Positions 47,385-57,851 of a DNA stretch of 64,000 nucleotides are shown here, piece after piece; positions within the stretch are counted from its first letter, which is position 1; every line of letters begins with the position of its first letter. The position numbers and the translations under genes are program-made. Location: NCBI GenBank assembly GCA_911728455.2, contig OU452231.1, forward strand, positions 4,682,236 through 4,746,235. Direction: 5' to 3'. The notes beneath the pieces are model-generated. The model saw only the letters and a program-made list of their open reading frames with translations. It made no database searches and had not been told where the DNA came from. Source of the stretch: Marthasterias glacialis. Lineage: Eukaryota > Echinodermata > Asteroidea > Forcipulatida > Asteriidae.

Positions 47385-50300
47385 ATGTTTTACGTCAGGA
47401 TCGTAATTTGGACTCTGGTTTGGAGGTTTGTTTCTATTCACGGTGAGTAGGATATAGATGAAATGAACAAAACCTACAATGAAAAGAGAAATAATATGCA
47501 CTGTGAATTAGCACTTAAATATTCAGTCGTATTTTAGAATCCCATGGCAGGAAAAATTACATGTGTATGTAAGTTTACGTTTCAGATTTGAAGAAGCTGA
47601 GTTTTTTCTGGCTTCTTAGAACCGTGACCTTTTACATTTTGATTCATCACTGCTCAATATTATTTATGTCTATATGCCGTTTAATCACCGGCAACTTCTA
47701 AAGGAAATCTTTTTAGATTGAGGATCAATCCGACTTAAAATCCCCAAGTATAGGCTAATTAGGTTCGATCATGATTTTGTTAATTGTTATAATTGTTTGT
47801 ATTGTCTTGAAATGAATGAAGCGAAAGTTGGAAAGCTGTTCCCCCTCTCATGCACTCAAATGAAATATATTTACACTTCAAATACCAACAGTTTTATAAA
47901 ACGTGCATGTTATTTTGTACAATTTTTGCAGGTGGGCGTACAAAGTGTCACAATAATGTCAACATCCTTAATCGTGCTGATTACACTATAATCAGCACAA
48001 AACGAAACTGGAGTGCATCACGTGACCACTGTAGATCACTTGATAAGGAGCTTGTTGTCATTGACTCAGACGAGGAACTTGAATATGTTCAGCAACTGCT
48101 ACGAGATCAGGCAACTTCTGAAAGTTATTGGCTTGGGGCTAGTGACTTAGAAACAGAAGGTACATGAGAATTATTATATCTAAACTTAATCAAAGAAAGA
48201 TTAACTATTGATGATGTATCACTTTTAAAAGGCAATATACAGGATTGGTAAAACTGATAGTGCAGTATTCTTACTTTGTTGATTCAATATATACATGAAA
48301 AAACACCTGTGAAAGTTTGGGCTCAATCCGTCGTCTACATGAGTCAAGAGAAAACTGGAAAACCGTGTACGTTTTTCAGCTTTTAAACACAGTCCTTATA
48401 ATTTCGATTTACAGCCGAAATCAGCTGTGTACTTTTTTTTTTTTTTAGGTTTTCAGACACAGTTTTCTTAAATATGACAACATTTCAGAGAGGGAAATAT
48501 TTCACAGAAAAATTGGTTCTAGTATGAACTTCATAAACAGTAAGCTTTCAGACTGAAACTAAACAATATTTTTATCCTTACCAATCATGTACAGTGATTA
48601 AAGCTTAAGGCTTAAACTTAAAGTTCGTAAAGCGCTCGCCTCTCGCTACTGTGGCCCAGCTGGTTCGAAATAACTGGCTAAAGCGAGTAGAGTTGTGCGA
48701 TGGTTCTCGAAAAAAACACTTTTGATCCCTGTCTGTTGTCCTTGGTCACGTGGGTTGATTTGGCTGGCTGCCAAAGGCGCTCTTGAACTTTTGCTGCTCA
48801 AACACGTTGTAGCCGCACATTCTTTGCAATTCAGCTTCTCAGCTGCAAGTAAGGATTAGCCTCCGAACTAGTTATTTTCAGAATAGTTAAAAAAAACTAC
48901 CCGTATGTCGGTTTTTCTTTTGACCCTCTGAATTTGATGGGTTTTTGAAAAGTAGATGTCCACAATGATTCACAATATACATACTTACTAGACATTGAAA
49001 AGCTTGGTGATGTTCATTAAAACCCTCCTTTGGCCCTAGAGACTATTTTTGGTAGTCGGTTTTTAGTGTTTTTTGAATAACTTGTTTAATTAAATTTGAA
49101 TAATTTTGAAACTCCATGTATTCCTCAAGCAGTCAATTCCCTTCAAAACAAGGTATCCCCCGTTAAAATCGGCCCAGGCACTCTGCCAAAACATTCCATC
49201 AGCTAGTCAAGCCTCAGGGAATCATATTTCAACCCCTGTGCTAAGCAATACGGCCTTGTTGTTTATTGCCTGTGTCACAAGGCCAGATGTGTGGTCTGGT
49301 AATGGTCTGCAGCAGCATCAATGAATGATGTCATACCCTTGGTTGATGTCTGGCCTGACATCTAGTGTATCCTTTTGATCCAATCCAAAGTCTGTATTGG
49401 GGCTGGGGATGGAGGGGGGGGGGGGGGGATGGGGAAGGCGGGGCTTTAGTGATACTTTTGATACTGAAAGTTCATCAGCCTTTGATGTCTGGGTGGGTAG
49501 ACTTACGGTCTTTGCCTTCCTCAATGCTTGAGGCCTGGAGGTTATAAATACTATTTTCTAGGAATAAGTTGTGATAAAACACCAGTCGACTGTTAGTTGT
49601 GGCATGGTTGTGGTGTGTGTGTGTTTGGGGGTGAAGTTGGGGCGGGGGTGTGTTAAAGGCGGGGCTTAGCGTCAGGGTTGTTTTCTGATAAGGAGCTGTC
49701 AACCACCTTTTGGAATGGCCTGAAAATGAATATATAGTGAGGGAGAAACCTCTACAAGATGGTTATATGTCAAGAAAAGCATTTGAATAAATATTGGAAA
49801 CATAACGTGTGCGTATGTAGGGTACTATACAAAATAGTACGGCAGGGAAGCGCCGTAATTCTAGCATCAATGGCGCAGCAGGGTTAAGGCTATTCAACCA
49901 TGCAAATTCAACCAACATTTAAATGTCTCTTGTGTTTTCCCCGTTAGGTTCGTTCAAATGGCTGGATGGGAAGAATCTGCCCGGAGGTTCCACTTGGTGG
50001 AACCCAGGGGAACCAAACAACAGCGGTGGAGCGGAACACTGCGTTCATGCATGGGTCGAGCATGACTTAAAGTTGAACGACATTAAATGCTCTTCGTTGT
50101 ACAGAAGCGTATGTGAACAACACTCATGTAGGTACTTTTTGTGGTTCAAATTTTTATCCTGTCAGTTGATGGAATTTGATACCATGTAGTGCAATGTGCC
50201 ATGAAATCAGCTTGCTGTGTACAATAATAGACAGCATAATGAGTTAAAGGCAGGGGATACTTTTGGTAATAAATCCAAAATAAATAGCCATAAAAACTAA

Positions 50301-51906
50301 TACTTGGCAAGGAGCAACGGAGGAGAGCTGTTGAAAGTATAAAACATTGTGAGACACCACTCCCCTTGAAGTAACATAGTTTTTGAGAAGAGGTAATCAG
50401 TTTCCGCTAAAATATTTGAATCTGAGAGAGGCTTCATCAGGAATAAAGCCTTTTTCACGTAATGAATAACATGCAGTTTCAACATTTTCGGATCCTTCTG
50501 CGTGGAAATAACCACTCCAGATTTTCGCCTATAATATTCCAAGAACGCTAACATAAATTATTTTGAAACAATTTTCAGAGGTTAGTTTTATGGTATGTAT
50601 CAACAAATTATATAGGATTGAAACAAACGTACGGTTCCAAATACCAAAGGTACACCCTGCCTTTAAGGCCAGTTCAAATTAACATTTAATTTTTATTTTT
50701 TATAAAAGTGTTTTTTCCCCCGTTAAAGTGTGTTTTTCAGAAAATCAATGGGCACGGTCGCTTTGCATACAAACAGCGAAATATCACAACATATCACATC
50801 ATCACCATATCAATAACACATCAATCTGTCATACATGTAGCTCCCAATATTTTGTGTGCAGGTTAAGATATGAATTCCCCTCCCCAGCCTTTTTTCAGTC
50901 TGATGAAAATCAAAACATTTAAATAAACTAGACTAATGAGAAGGAAAAAAAGAAGCAACATTTAACTCATCTCTGCCCACGTTCTTTGGTCAACCCAAGA
51001 TTCACAAGCCCGATGCTCCCCTCCGCCCTAGCGTGGTTTCAGGGGTTCTACAACCTACACACTGCCGGACACATCACCGAGATTCTCCACCCACTGGTAG
51101 GCCCCACACCACACCAAATCACCAGCTCAAGTCAGTTCGTCGACATCATCAAGGACCTTCAACTCGGTCAATCTGACTCTCTTGTCAGTTTTGACGTAGT
51201 CTCGCTCTCCACCAACATACCAAGCAAAATGGGTATCCAAGCTGATCCTCCTTTCACAGACAGAACAAACCTCACTCCTGAACAATTCCACGACCTAGAC
51301 CTACTTCTATCTTGTGTTTTGTCATCCTGCGTTAGGTGAAGAGACAAGTTCTTAGAACAAACCTCAGGGGCCGCAAGGGGGTCTCCTCTATCCCCAGTCC
51401 TAGCGGATTTGTTCAGGGACGAGTTTGAACTGGACACCATCGAGAATGCTGATCTTCGCCCCAACCTCTGACTCCGCTATATGCTGACGACACATTGGTT
51501 TGGCCTCACGGCATCAACCTCATGATTTTCTCCTCCATTTTGTACAACCAGTGCATCCACTCATCAAATTCATCATGCAGTAAAGTACTTTGAATAATGT
51601 TCCCAGCGCAAATAAAGAATATTGTTTTTCTATTTGACAGGTCCTGCCAAGACATTCTCCATCACCAAGGGTTACCGCCTCCATGGCAATGTCCTGGAAA
51701 CAATGGAAGTCTTTACCCTGACTCGGTGCTGCGGCGCATGCATGTCTCATTTGAATTGTGTATCGGTGAACTTTGACCTCAGTGGAGCTGGTGTGGAAGG
51801 TAGGCGTGTCCGAAAAATGTGTGAGTTGAACGGGTATTCCAAGGCTGGGAATGAAGAGAGCTTTGTGGTGAGTGAGGGAGTTATGTATGCAGAGGTGGAT
51901 ATGTAA
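47385..51906 (+). CDS. Secreted C-type lectin with PAN/apple domain (lectin A), 4 exons, 243 aa
   Basis: Exons 47385-47442, 47932-48159, 49948-50127 and 51641-51906 (TAA), all introns phase 1. Residues 1-20 (MFYVRIVIWTLVWRFVSIHG) look like a signal peptide. The C-type lectin domain runs ~25-155: YWLGASD at 85-91 (WIGL-like), WWNPGEPNN with EPN at 117-119, cysteines C53/C151 and C127/C143. Ca2+ site-2 ligands E117, N119, E125, N139 and D140 are present; the usual WND reads LND (138-140). EPN predicts mannose-type sugar binding. Residues 157-243 fit a PAN/apple fold (C185, C186, C189, C195, C216; MCELN). Likely a secreted carbohydrate-binding protein, possibly immune; the role is inferred. AATAAA follows 12 nt after the stop. 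The paralogue is at 57852. Confidence 0.9.
48190..48605 (-). repeat. Interspersed repeat R1, near full length, lectin A intron 2
   Basis: Left end TACAGGATTGGTAAAACTGA and right end CCTTACCAATCATGTACAGT are inverted, suggesting a ~400-bp MITE. The internal GTGAAAGTTTGGGCTCAATC block is shared with the other copies. Confidence 0.7.
48630..49030 (+). repeat. tRNA-SINE-like repeat shared by both lectin introns
   Basis: AAAGCGCTCGCCTCTCGCTA, TGTGGCCC.GCTGGTTCGA and TGATTCACAATATACATACT match 60180-60400 in intron 2 of lectin B. The common position suggests it predates the gene duplication. Confidence 0.55.
50244..50666 (+). mobile_element. MITE family M5 (TTAAAGGCAGGG), ~420 bp, lectin A intron 3
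   Basis: Ends TTAAAGGCAGGGGATAC and GTACACCCTGCCTTTAA are inverted, with inner TTTTGGTA/TACCAAAGG. The body has AGTATAAAACATTGTGAGA and TTTTCGGATCCTTCTGCGTG, shared with 62077-62260, 62447-62640 and 63871-64000. Confidence 0.85.
50965..51585 (+). mobile_element. Penelope-like element reverse-transcriptase fragment, degenerate
   Basis: Conceptual frames give GQPKIHKPDAPLRP, then ITEILHPLVGPTPHQI, SLVSFDVVSLSTNIP, a TSGAARGSPLSPVLADLF motif, LRYxADDTLVWPHG and DFLLHF. This is the order of Penelope-like RT motifs, with the ADDT catalytic core recognisable. Frameshifts near 51045 and 51480 and an in-frame TGA at 51337 break it. No GIY-YIG endonuclease is seen. Lies in intron 3 of lectin A and is dead. 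Confidence 0.85.
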
Positions 51907-51918
51907 ATTAGATTCATG

Positions 51919-51924
51919 AATAAA
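51919..51924 (+). promoter_or_regulatory. Polyadenylation signal AATAAA of lectin A
   Basis: Canonical AATAAA just after the TAA stop at 51904-51906, implying a very short 3' UTR if used. Confidence 0.6.
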
Positions 51925-52551
51925 TTGTAAATGATGAGAGTATACACCGCTTAGCATTTAACAAAATGTATTAAGTTGTTTTGTCACAGTGTTGAGTGCA
52001 ATCTTGGGATTTGCTCACTCTAGATCTTGAGATGGAGCTTCGGTCAATCTTGGGCCTTTTTCATCCCCATTTAGAGAGCTCAACCTCAATATTGTCCCCG
52101 TCGCAGAGTTTGCACATTTTGAAAGGTAACCAGCAGCAAGTTCATATCTCATTAAAACAAAAGTGATAAGATTGGTGGTTACTTAAGGTTTGGGCCGGCG
52201 CTTGCCAAACTAGAGCTTGCTGGAATGGGTTTAATAATTAACATTTTAATATCTTTTTTTTTTATCTCCCTTTGAATCTTGTGGTCAAAATGTGTTTTAA
52301 AACTCTTTGATTTGATTCCTATTGTCCAGGAACATTTCTAGTGAGAGACTGCCTCCCTATAAGTTTCGGATTTTCTGTCTCTAGTATAACCGTTTACATC
52401 TAGTACCACATTCTAATGGTGTCTTATTAATGCTAAGTGATTATGTGAAAAATGAAATGTAAACACAATCTTCTTCTTTGAAACTGTTTGCCAAATGTTC
52501 CTAATGATGTTTCTCAAAAAACAAAAGCAGATTTGATACCATAGGAAACCC

Positions 52552-52748
52552 TATCTTGTGATCAAGAAGCCTAATCTTGAGATCAAACTACTTAATCTTG
52601 AGATCGAACTGCTTAATCTTGAGATCAAACTGCTTAATCTTGAGATCAAACTGCTTAATCCTGAGATCAAACTGCTTAATCTTGAGATCAAACTGCTTAA
52701 TCTTGAGATCAAACTGCTTAATCTTGAGATCAAACTGCTTAATCTCAG
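52552..52748. repeat. Minisatellite, 21-bp unit, ~9 copies
   Basis: Unit ATCAAACTGCTTAATCTTGAG with few variants (ATCGAACTG, AATCCTGAG). Open in several frames only because 21 is a multiple of three. Confidence 0.95.
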
Positions 52749-53163
52749 GATTGCACTCGGCGTATACACTTGTGCATTGATTCATGTACATGTTACTGGT
52801 AGACATCAGTTTTAGTGGTTTTAATATTACTCAGATTGTCATGTACATTGTATCTTGTATGACTTGAAGCTCATGTATTGTTCTTAACGGGTTTCAAATT
52901 GTCAAAAGGGATGTATGTAAGAGGGAATGAATTCAAAATGAAAGTCTTTTTTGTAGCACAAATTTGTTTACAGAAAGCATGGTTTGTATTTGAATTAGAC
53001 TGACAATGCCTGTCAAGTTTATTCTAAATACACACTTAGTGATAACAGATACAGCAAATTATATTCCATGTATAAACTGAAATTCTTATTATTACTATTG
53101 TTTTTACTTTTCTTTGTCGAACTTACAATCAGTAATTTATTTGCTTTGAATTTACTTTGAACT

Positions 53164-53300
53164 AGTTCCCTGCAAGGCTTCGCCTCGGGAACTAGTCAGA
53201 CAATTTCCAGTTCCTCGGGGATCGGTTAGCTCCCCGATCCCCGAGAAATTGACTGACTAGTTCCCGAGGCGAAGCCTTGCAGGGAACTAGTTTGTCAACT
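53164..53300. repeat. Long near-perfect hairpin, ~137 bp
   Basis: Arms AACTAGTTCCCTGCAAGGCT... and AGCCTTGCAGGGAACTAGTT pair for about 62 bp each, around a TTAGCT-centred loop flanked by GGGGATCGG/CCGATCCCC. Confidence 0.95.
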
Positions 53301-53788
53301 TCTGTTGATGAACTAACATACTTGACATTTATTTCACACTGAAATAATATACATGTACAAGGTACATACACTATAACTTTACATTAATTAATACACATTC
53401 ATAAATACCTGAGACAGTTTATCCATTCTGATTGGCCGAGAGGGCATCACGTGGCCATGTTTAAACGGGCGATATAAACACGGTAAAAAGTGTTTAAAAC
53501 CGGCTAGCTTGCGAACGAAAAATATAGCCCTTGTATCAGAGTAAAGAAGTATACGTGTTTCCAGCTGTTGGGTTTTTGATTGGCCGAGAGGGCATCAAGT
53601 GCCTATAACAGCTGCAGAGACATGAAGATCGACATTCCGTTCAAGAAATTGGCCCGTAAATATGGATAGAAATTTAACGCAGAGTCGAGCTGAGAAACTG
53701 TCAGATTTGTTCCCAATTGTTGAAGGTTTTTGCATGTTTTTAAAAGAAAGGCATTTCGAATGGGAATAAAGGTGTGCTGAATCGGTTT

Positions 53789-53900
53789 TTAACTATTGTT
53801 TAAAACCTCTGAGGGGCCTGGTGGCCGATAATTGCCCTCGCCTTCGGATCGGGCAATTATCGGCCACCAGTCCCCTAATTGGTTTTAAACAATAGCTAAA
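53789..53900. repeat. Long hairpin, ~112 bp
   Basis: TTTTAACTATTGTTTAAAAC and GTTTTAAACAATAGCTAAAA are the outer arms. GGTGGCCGATAATTGCCC and GGGCAATTATCGGCCACC are the inner arms, with an ~11-base loop. Confidence 0.9.
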
Positions 53901-53974
53901 ACCCTCTTCATCACACCTTTATTCCCTTATTATTTGTATGTTATAATATTTTGTTGAACAGAAAGTTGTTGAAC

Positions 53975-54045
53975 AAAAGAACCGATTGCAACTCGATTGG
54001 TGGTTCTGAAAAGAGAGTTGCAATCGGTTCTTTTCAGAACCACCC
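53975..54045. repeat. Short inverted/direct repeat of GAACCGATTGCAACTC
   Basis: AAAAGAACCGATTGCAACTC and GAGTTGCAATCGGTTCTTTT are complementary arms ~30 bp apart, overlapped by a second GGTTCTGAAAAGA/TCTTTTCAGAACC pair. Confidence 0.8.
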
Positions 54046-54059
54046 CAACTCAAAAGAGA

Positions 54060-54540
54060 TTATTACATGATGTCACCGCAAACCTTACTAGATACTGGAT
54101 TGTATTCCTACCATGCAAAGTTTCAAATCCTACTCATGTACATGGTGTCACCGCAAACCTTACTAGATTGTATCTCCACCATGCAAAGTTTCCAATCCTA
54201 CTCATGTACATGGTGTCACCGCAAACCTTACTAGATTGTATCTCCACCGTGCAAAGTTTCCAATCCTACTCATGTACATGGTGTTACCGCAAACCTTACT
54301 AGATTGTATCTCCACCATGCAAAGTTTCAAATCCTACTCATGTACATGGTGTCACCGCAAACCTTACTAGATTGTATCTCCACCGTGCAAAGTTTCCAAT
54401 CCTACTCATGTACATGGTGTCACCGCAAACCTTACTAGATTGTATCTCCACCGTGCAAAGTTTCCAATCCTACTCATGTACATGGTGTCACCACAAACCT
54501 TACTAGATTGTATCTCCACCATGCAAAGTTTCAAATCCTA
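54060..54540. repeat. Tandem repeat, 68-bp unit, ~7 copies
   Basis: TACTCATGTACATGGTGTCA recurs at 54131, 54199, 54267 and onward, spaced 68 bp. The unit also contains CCGCAAACCTTACTAGATTG and CCATGCAAAGTTTC. Very low divergence. Confidence 0.95.
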
Positions 54541-54549
54541 CTTAGGGAA

Positions 54550-54624
54550 GAAATAATGAATTATACCAAATTAAAAGACTGCTACGTGTCAGGAAATCTT
54601 CCAAGTTTATTCATAACACCAACG

Positions 54625-54655
<31 letters not shown>

Positions 54656-55225
54656 ATTTTACCAGCTAACACATCTACATGTTTAGTCCAAGAGAGGTGC
54701 ACATCAATATGAATGCCTACAAATTTAGACTTTTTAGTTCGCTTCGGAATGGTACCATTGAGATAGAGAGATGCAGTTTGGATGTACTTTCTTTGCCAGA
54801 ACTAAATATCATGTAATTAATTTTTAGGAGATTAATTGACAGTTTGTTTGCTAGTTTTAACAAGCTCTATGTTTAGGTTTAATTTACCACTCAATGTGAT
54901 TATATAAGATGTTAGTGTCATCTGCAAACAAGCAAAAAGAGACAGTATTAGAAGAATTACAAGTATCATTTATATAAATAAGGAATAACAAAGGATTTAA
55001 TAACGAGCCTTGTGGAACTCCGCAAGAGATATCTCCATTAATAGAGGAAGTTTTAGATTTGAATAAAACAAACTATTTTCTATTTGTTAAGTATGCTTAT
55101 AAACCAATCAAGAGGAAAAGCTTCGGATACCGATATGCTTTTGCTTATTAATGAGACTATTGTGATTAACCGTATCAAATGCTTTGGACGAGTCCAGGAA
55201 AATGCAAATTGAAAACTGCTGCTTG
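54550..55225 (-). mobile_element. Non-LTR (CR1/L2-like) retrotransposon RT fragment, degenerate
   Basis: Minus-strand frames read CIFLDSSKAFDTVNHNSLI, then an FVLFKSKTSSING segment, ISCGVPQGSLLNPLLFLIYI, CLFADDTNILYNHI, SKFVGIHIDVHLSW and VGVMNKLGRFP. These are the reverse-transcriptase fingers, palm (FADD) and C-terminal blocks in order. Stops and frame changes break it. A 25-bp poly-T at 54625-54649 is an expanded A-run inside the KIS-N-G coding region rather than a tail. The 5' end abuts MITE M2 at 55227. Confidence 0.85.
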
Positions 55226-55226
55226 C

Positions 55227-55582
55227 CAATATACCGATCAATTAAGCCCCGCCCACATACGTGTTGACCAATCACAGCCTTGGGTACGCCACCGAAAGTC
55301 CGACAACAGTCCGACACGATAAAAATCCTATAGACCTTATGCATTGACGTCATCACGCCGCCATCTTAGAGGTAAATCGATGATGTAACAATCGAAACGC
55401 AGAGATTTGTACGCGCGGCGCACAGGATTGGCCAATGAACAACCTCATTTTGACCTCTAGGCGAGGGCGCCCTACTCAACTGACGTCATGTGCATAAGGT
55501 CTATTGGAAAATGTAAACATGCATGCGCGTACTTATAGCGCGCGCGTTCATGTCGCGCAGTGTGGCATTGAAGACACACACT
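55227..55582 (+). mobile_element. MITE family M2, interrupted by M3
   Basis: Starts near ACCGATCAATTAAGCCCCGC and carries GTGTTGACCAATCACAGCC and GGTACGCCACCGAAAGTC. It resumes after the M3 insertion with TTGGAAAATGTAAAC and GCATTGAAGACACAC. The right terminal repeat is missing. Confidence 0.8.
55331..55503 (+). mobile_element. MITE family M3, 173 bp, nested in M2
   Basis: TAGACCTTATGCATTGACGT at the left and GACGTCATGTGCATAAGGTC TA at the right. The flanks rejoin as AAAAATCCTA/TTGGAAAATG, as seen uninterrupted in the M2 copies at 27254 and 62785. Insertion at TA is therefore directly visible. Confidence 0.9.
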
Positions 55583-55853
55583 GTGAGATACTTTTTGTAC
55601 AGTGAATTCTTTCTTTCGATAGAGCTATACTGACCTTCAGTTAATCATGGTGACTTAGTTTTATTTGTACAGTTTTTATACTCTTGAAGATGAAAACATT
55701 TGTCATAAAGATGGAGTATGTTGTCAAAGAATTGATCATAATGCTCGATTTGCATCATGTAAACAGTCTATAAAATCCCATTTTGTGTCATTAATTTCCT
55801 TAGTAAATTTATTAATGTTTTGTTTTGAAAAGTTACGCTTTGTGTTTACATTA

Positions 55854-55899
55854 ATACCAACAATAGGTCACGTGACGCGGGTCGCGCAATCGGTCTATT
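55854..55899 (+). mobile_element. Solo terminal end of MITE family M1
   Basis: AATAGGTCACGTGACGCGGG followed by TCGCGCAATCGGTCTATT equals the right end of the M1 copy at 56587-57312; the rest of the element is absent. Confidence 0.75.
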
Positions 55900-55934
55900 C
55901 AAATGATTGGTTTTTGCCCGGTCTCCATAAACTG

Positions 55935-56130
55935 CAGCCAGTTAGACAGGTCACAAATCAAAGAAGAATGAGAGGGGACCAGTTGCTCTATGATTGATGA
56001 TGCCACTTTTGCGGGATCTCCCATATTATGGGAGATTTTCTTGTCACAATTCCAGGGGTTTTGATCGAGCCAGCCTCGGTACCAAAATAAATGGCGCGGC
56101 GGTATCAATACCCCTGGGAACGAGGTTGTG
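55935..56130 (+). repeat. Dispersed repeat (CTTGTCACAATTCCAGGGGT)
   Basis: Contains TGCCACTTTTGCGGGAT, CAATTCCAGGGGTTTTGATC, AGCCTCGGTACC and CCCTGGGAACGAGGTTG. Copies, partly inverted, lie at 62670-62760 and 63070-63370. Confidence 0.7.
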
Positions 56131-56150
56131 CCCTATCTTTCTTTTATACA

Positions 56151-56286
56151 GGCCGTTTACGAAATCACGGCTTGGGCTCCGTCCGCCTGTTTGAATACCC
56201 GTAAGGAAAGCACACGTTTTCAAAATAACTGACAGAGCCTAAGCCCAAGCCCAAGCCCAAGCCCAAGCCGTGGTTTCGTAAACGGC
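56151..56286. mobile_element. Short MITE (GGCCGTTTACGAAATCACGG ends) with CCCAAG hexamers
   Basis: GGCCGTTTACGAAATCACGG and CCGTGGTTTCGTAAACGGCC are inverted ends 136 bp apart. The right arm contains a short AAGCCC hexamer expansion (about five units). Confidence 0.85.
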
Positions 56287-56586
56287 CATAGAGAGGTTTC
56301 ACGTGAGTCACCAGAGACCCTTTTCTATAGACCTTTCCCATGAAATATGTAAATTGCACATCACGCGTGCGCGCAACACTACTGGTTGTGCAAAATGAGG
56401 GAGCATTGCGCCTTTTTGTGTGGGGCTAATGGTGGTGTGACGCACACGCGTTTGTGCTTCTGGCTAGTTCACATTGATCGCCATTACTATGGAGATCAAT
56501 TCTAGTGCACAACTCTATGGCGTTTGCCAACCAATTGTGTCTGTACGCATGCGTGAGTATAATAAGCATATTTTATGGGAAAGGCT

Positions 56587-57312
56587 AATAGACCGATTGC
56601 GCGACAATGTTTACATGAGGTAACGTGACCCCCTATTGGGTATGACGTCATACAGCTGATGAAAAAATACGTGTGGAAGCATAGGCCGTGACACAGAGTG
56701 GGTACGAAAACAGTCGATTTTACTTTCGTTAAGCGATGAATTAGTTAATCAGCCCCTTTATTTAAAGTTGTATGTTGTGGCATTAATTTAAATCACATCT
56801 CTGTTTCATAATTTAACAGGATTCTACTAAAAAGAGATTTTTTTTGCCATGCACTACCGGCGTTGGACGACTATTTATGTAGCCACCCGTGTGTTATTTT
56901 GTTTTTTAAACAGGCAAAGGAATCACACAGTTTTGGAAAGCAATTTCTACTGAGGATTTCAGCTTCAAAACTTTGAAATTTTTGTGTTGAAAAGTGTGTG
57001 GTGATCGCGGTCGTCGGGCCTAACGTTACGTCGCGCGCTGTACACATCGTGCACATTTTATACGGTACTTTTACAATTTTCAAGACTTGCTGGAACTGTC
57101 CTTACTGGCTTTATTCAGCCACTTGAAGGTCTTTGGTACAAACTCTGGAATATGTTTCACAGATTTCGAGCAAGAAAAGCCTCGATTGAATAAACTAAAT
57201 GCATTAATCATCGTGTACCGTACCACCCTTTCCTACGGAGGATTGCGTGTGTGTTTACATTTTTTTATACCCAAGAGGGGTCACGTGACGCGGGTCGCGC
57301 AATCGGTCTATT
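56587..57312 (-). mobile_element. MITE family M1, ~726 bp
   Basis: Starts AATAGACCGATTGCGCGACA and ends GGTCGCGCAATCGGTCTATT. Aligns in reverse with 30991-31759: GACTTGCTGGAACTGTCCTT and GCCTCGATTGAATAAACTAA are the complements of that copy's body. Confidence 0.9.
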
Positions 57313-57851
57313 GCTGCGTGCACTGACAGACGCTGGAAATAATTCAGCAAACGACGCGCCAGCCAATGAGTTTGTACATGGACCCAACATGGCAACGAAA
57401 TGAACTTTTCTGGGCGACCTTTCTATAGAGAGGTTGCATCACCCTTGGGAAAAATCATTATGCAGCCATGTTGGGTAGGCCTACAGCCATGTACTAGGGT
57501 CGAAACGTGAGTCCTTGAACAATTTTGTCCCTATATTTGTAAACGTATTTCAACCGCAGGCTAATTGGCTAAAAGCGATGCAAAATTAGCTAAATGCTTG
57601 CAGTTTTAATGGCTTTCATAGTGTAGACGTTTTTTAAAGACATTTTTTATTTTAATCATTCATGTTTTGCTACCATGGTTTCCGGCGAATTCAACACCAC
57701 ACCAGTAATGAAAATATACCATCTACCCATTACGTTAGATGAGACTACTGTTTTAAATCACCCAGAAGTATTTACTTTCCAGTGTTTAAGAATGAGGAAT
57801 TTCGCTGTCGCCGATTGTAGTGTTTATCCAGATTAGCTGACATCCAACGCA

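Larger units (their letters stand above)
51925..57851. other. Intergenic region between the two lectin genes
   Basis: No gene seen. It is made of minisatellites (21-bp, 68-bp), large hairpins, a dead LINE RT and nested MITEs, each listed separately. From about 57535 it aligns with the region upstream of lectin A. Confidence 0.7.

Noticed and set aside
52551..52815. Overlapping ORFs in four frames
   Set aside because: 21-bp minisatellite; low-complexity translation only.
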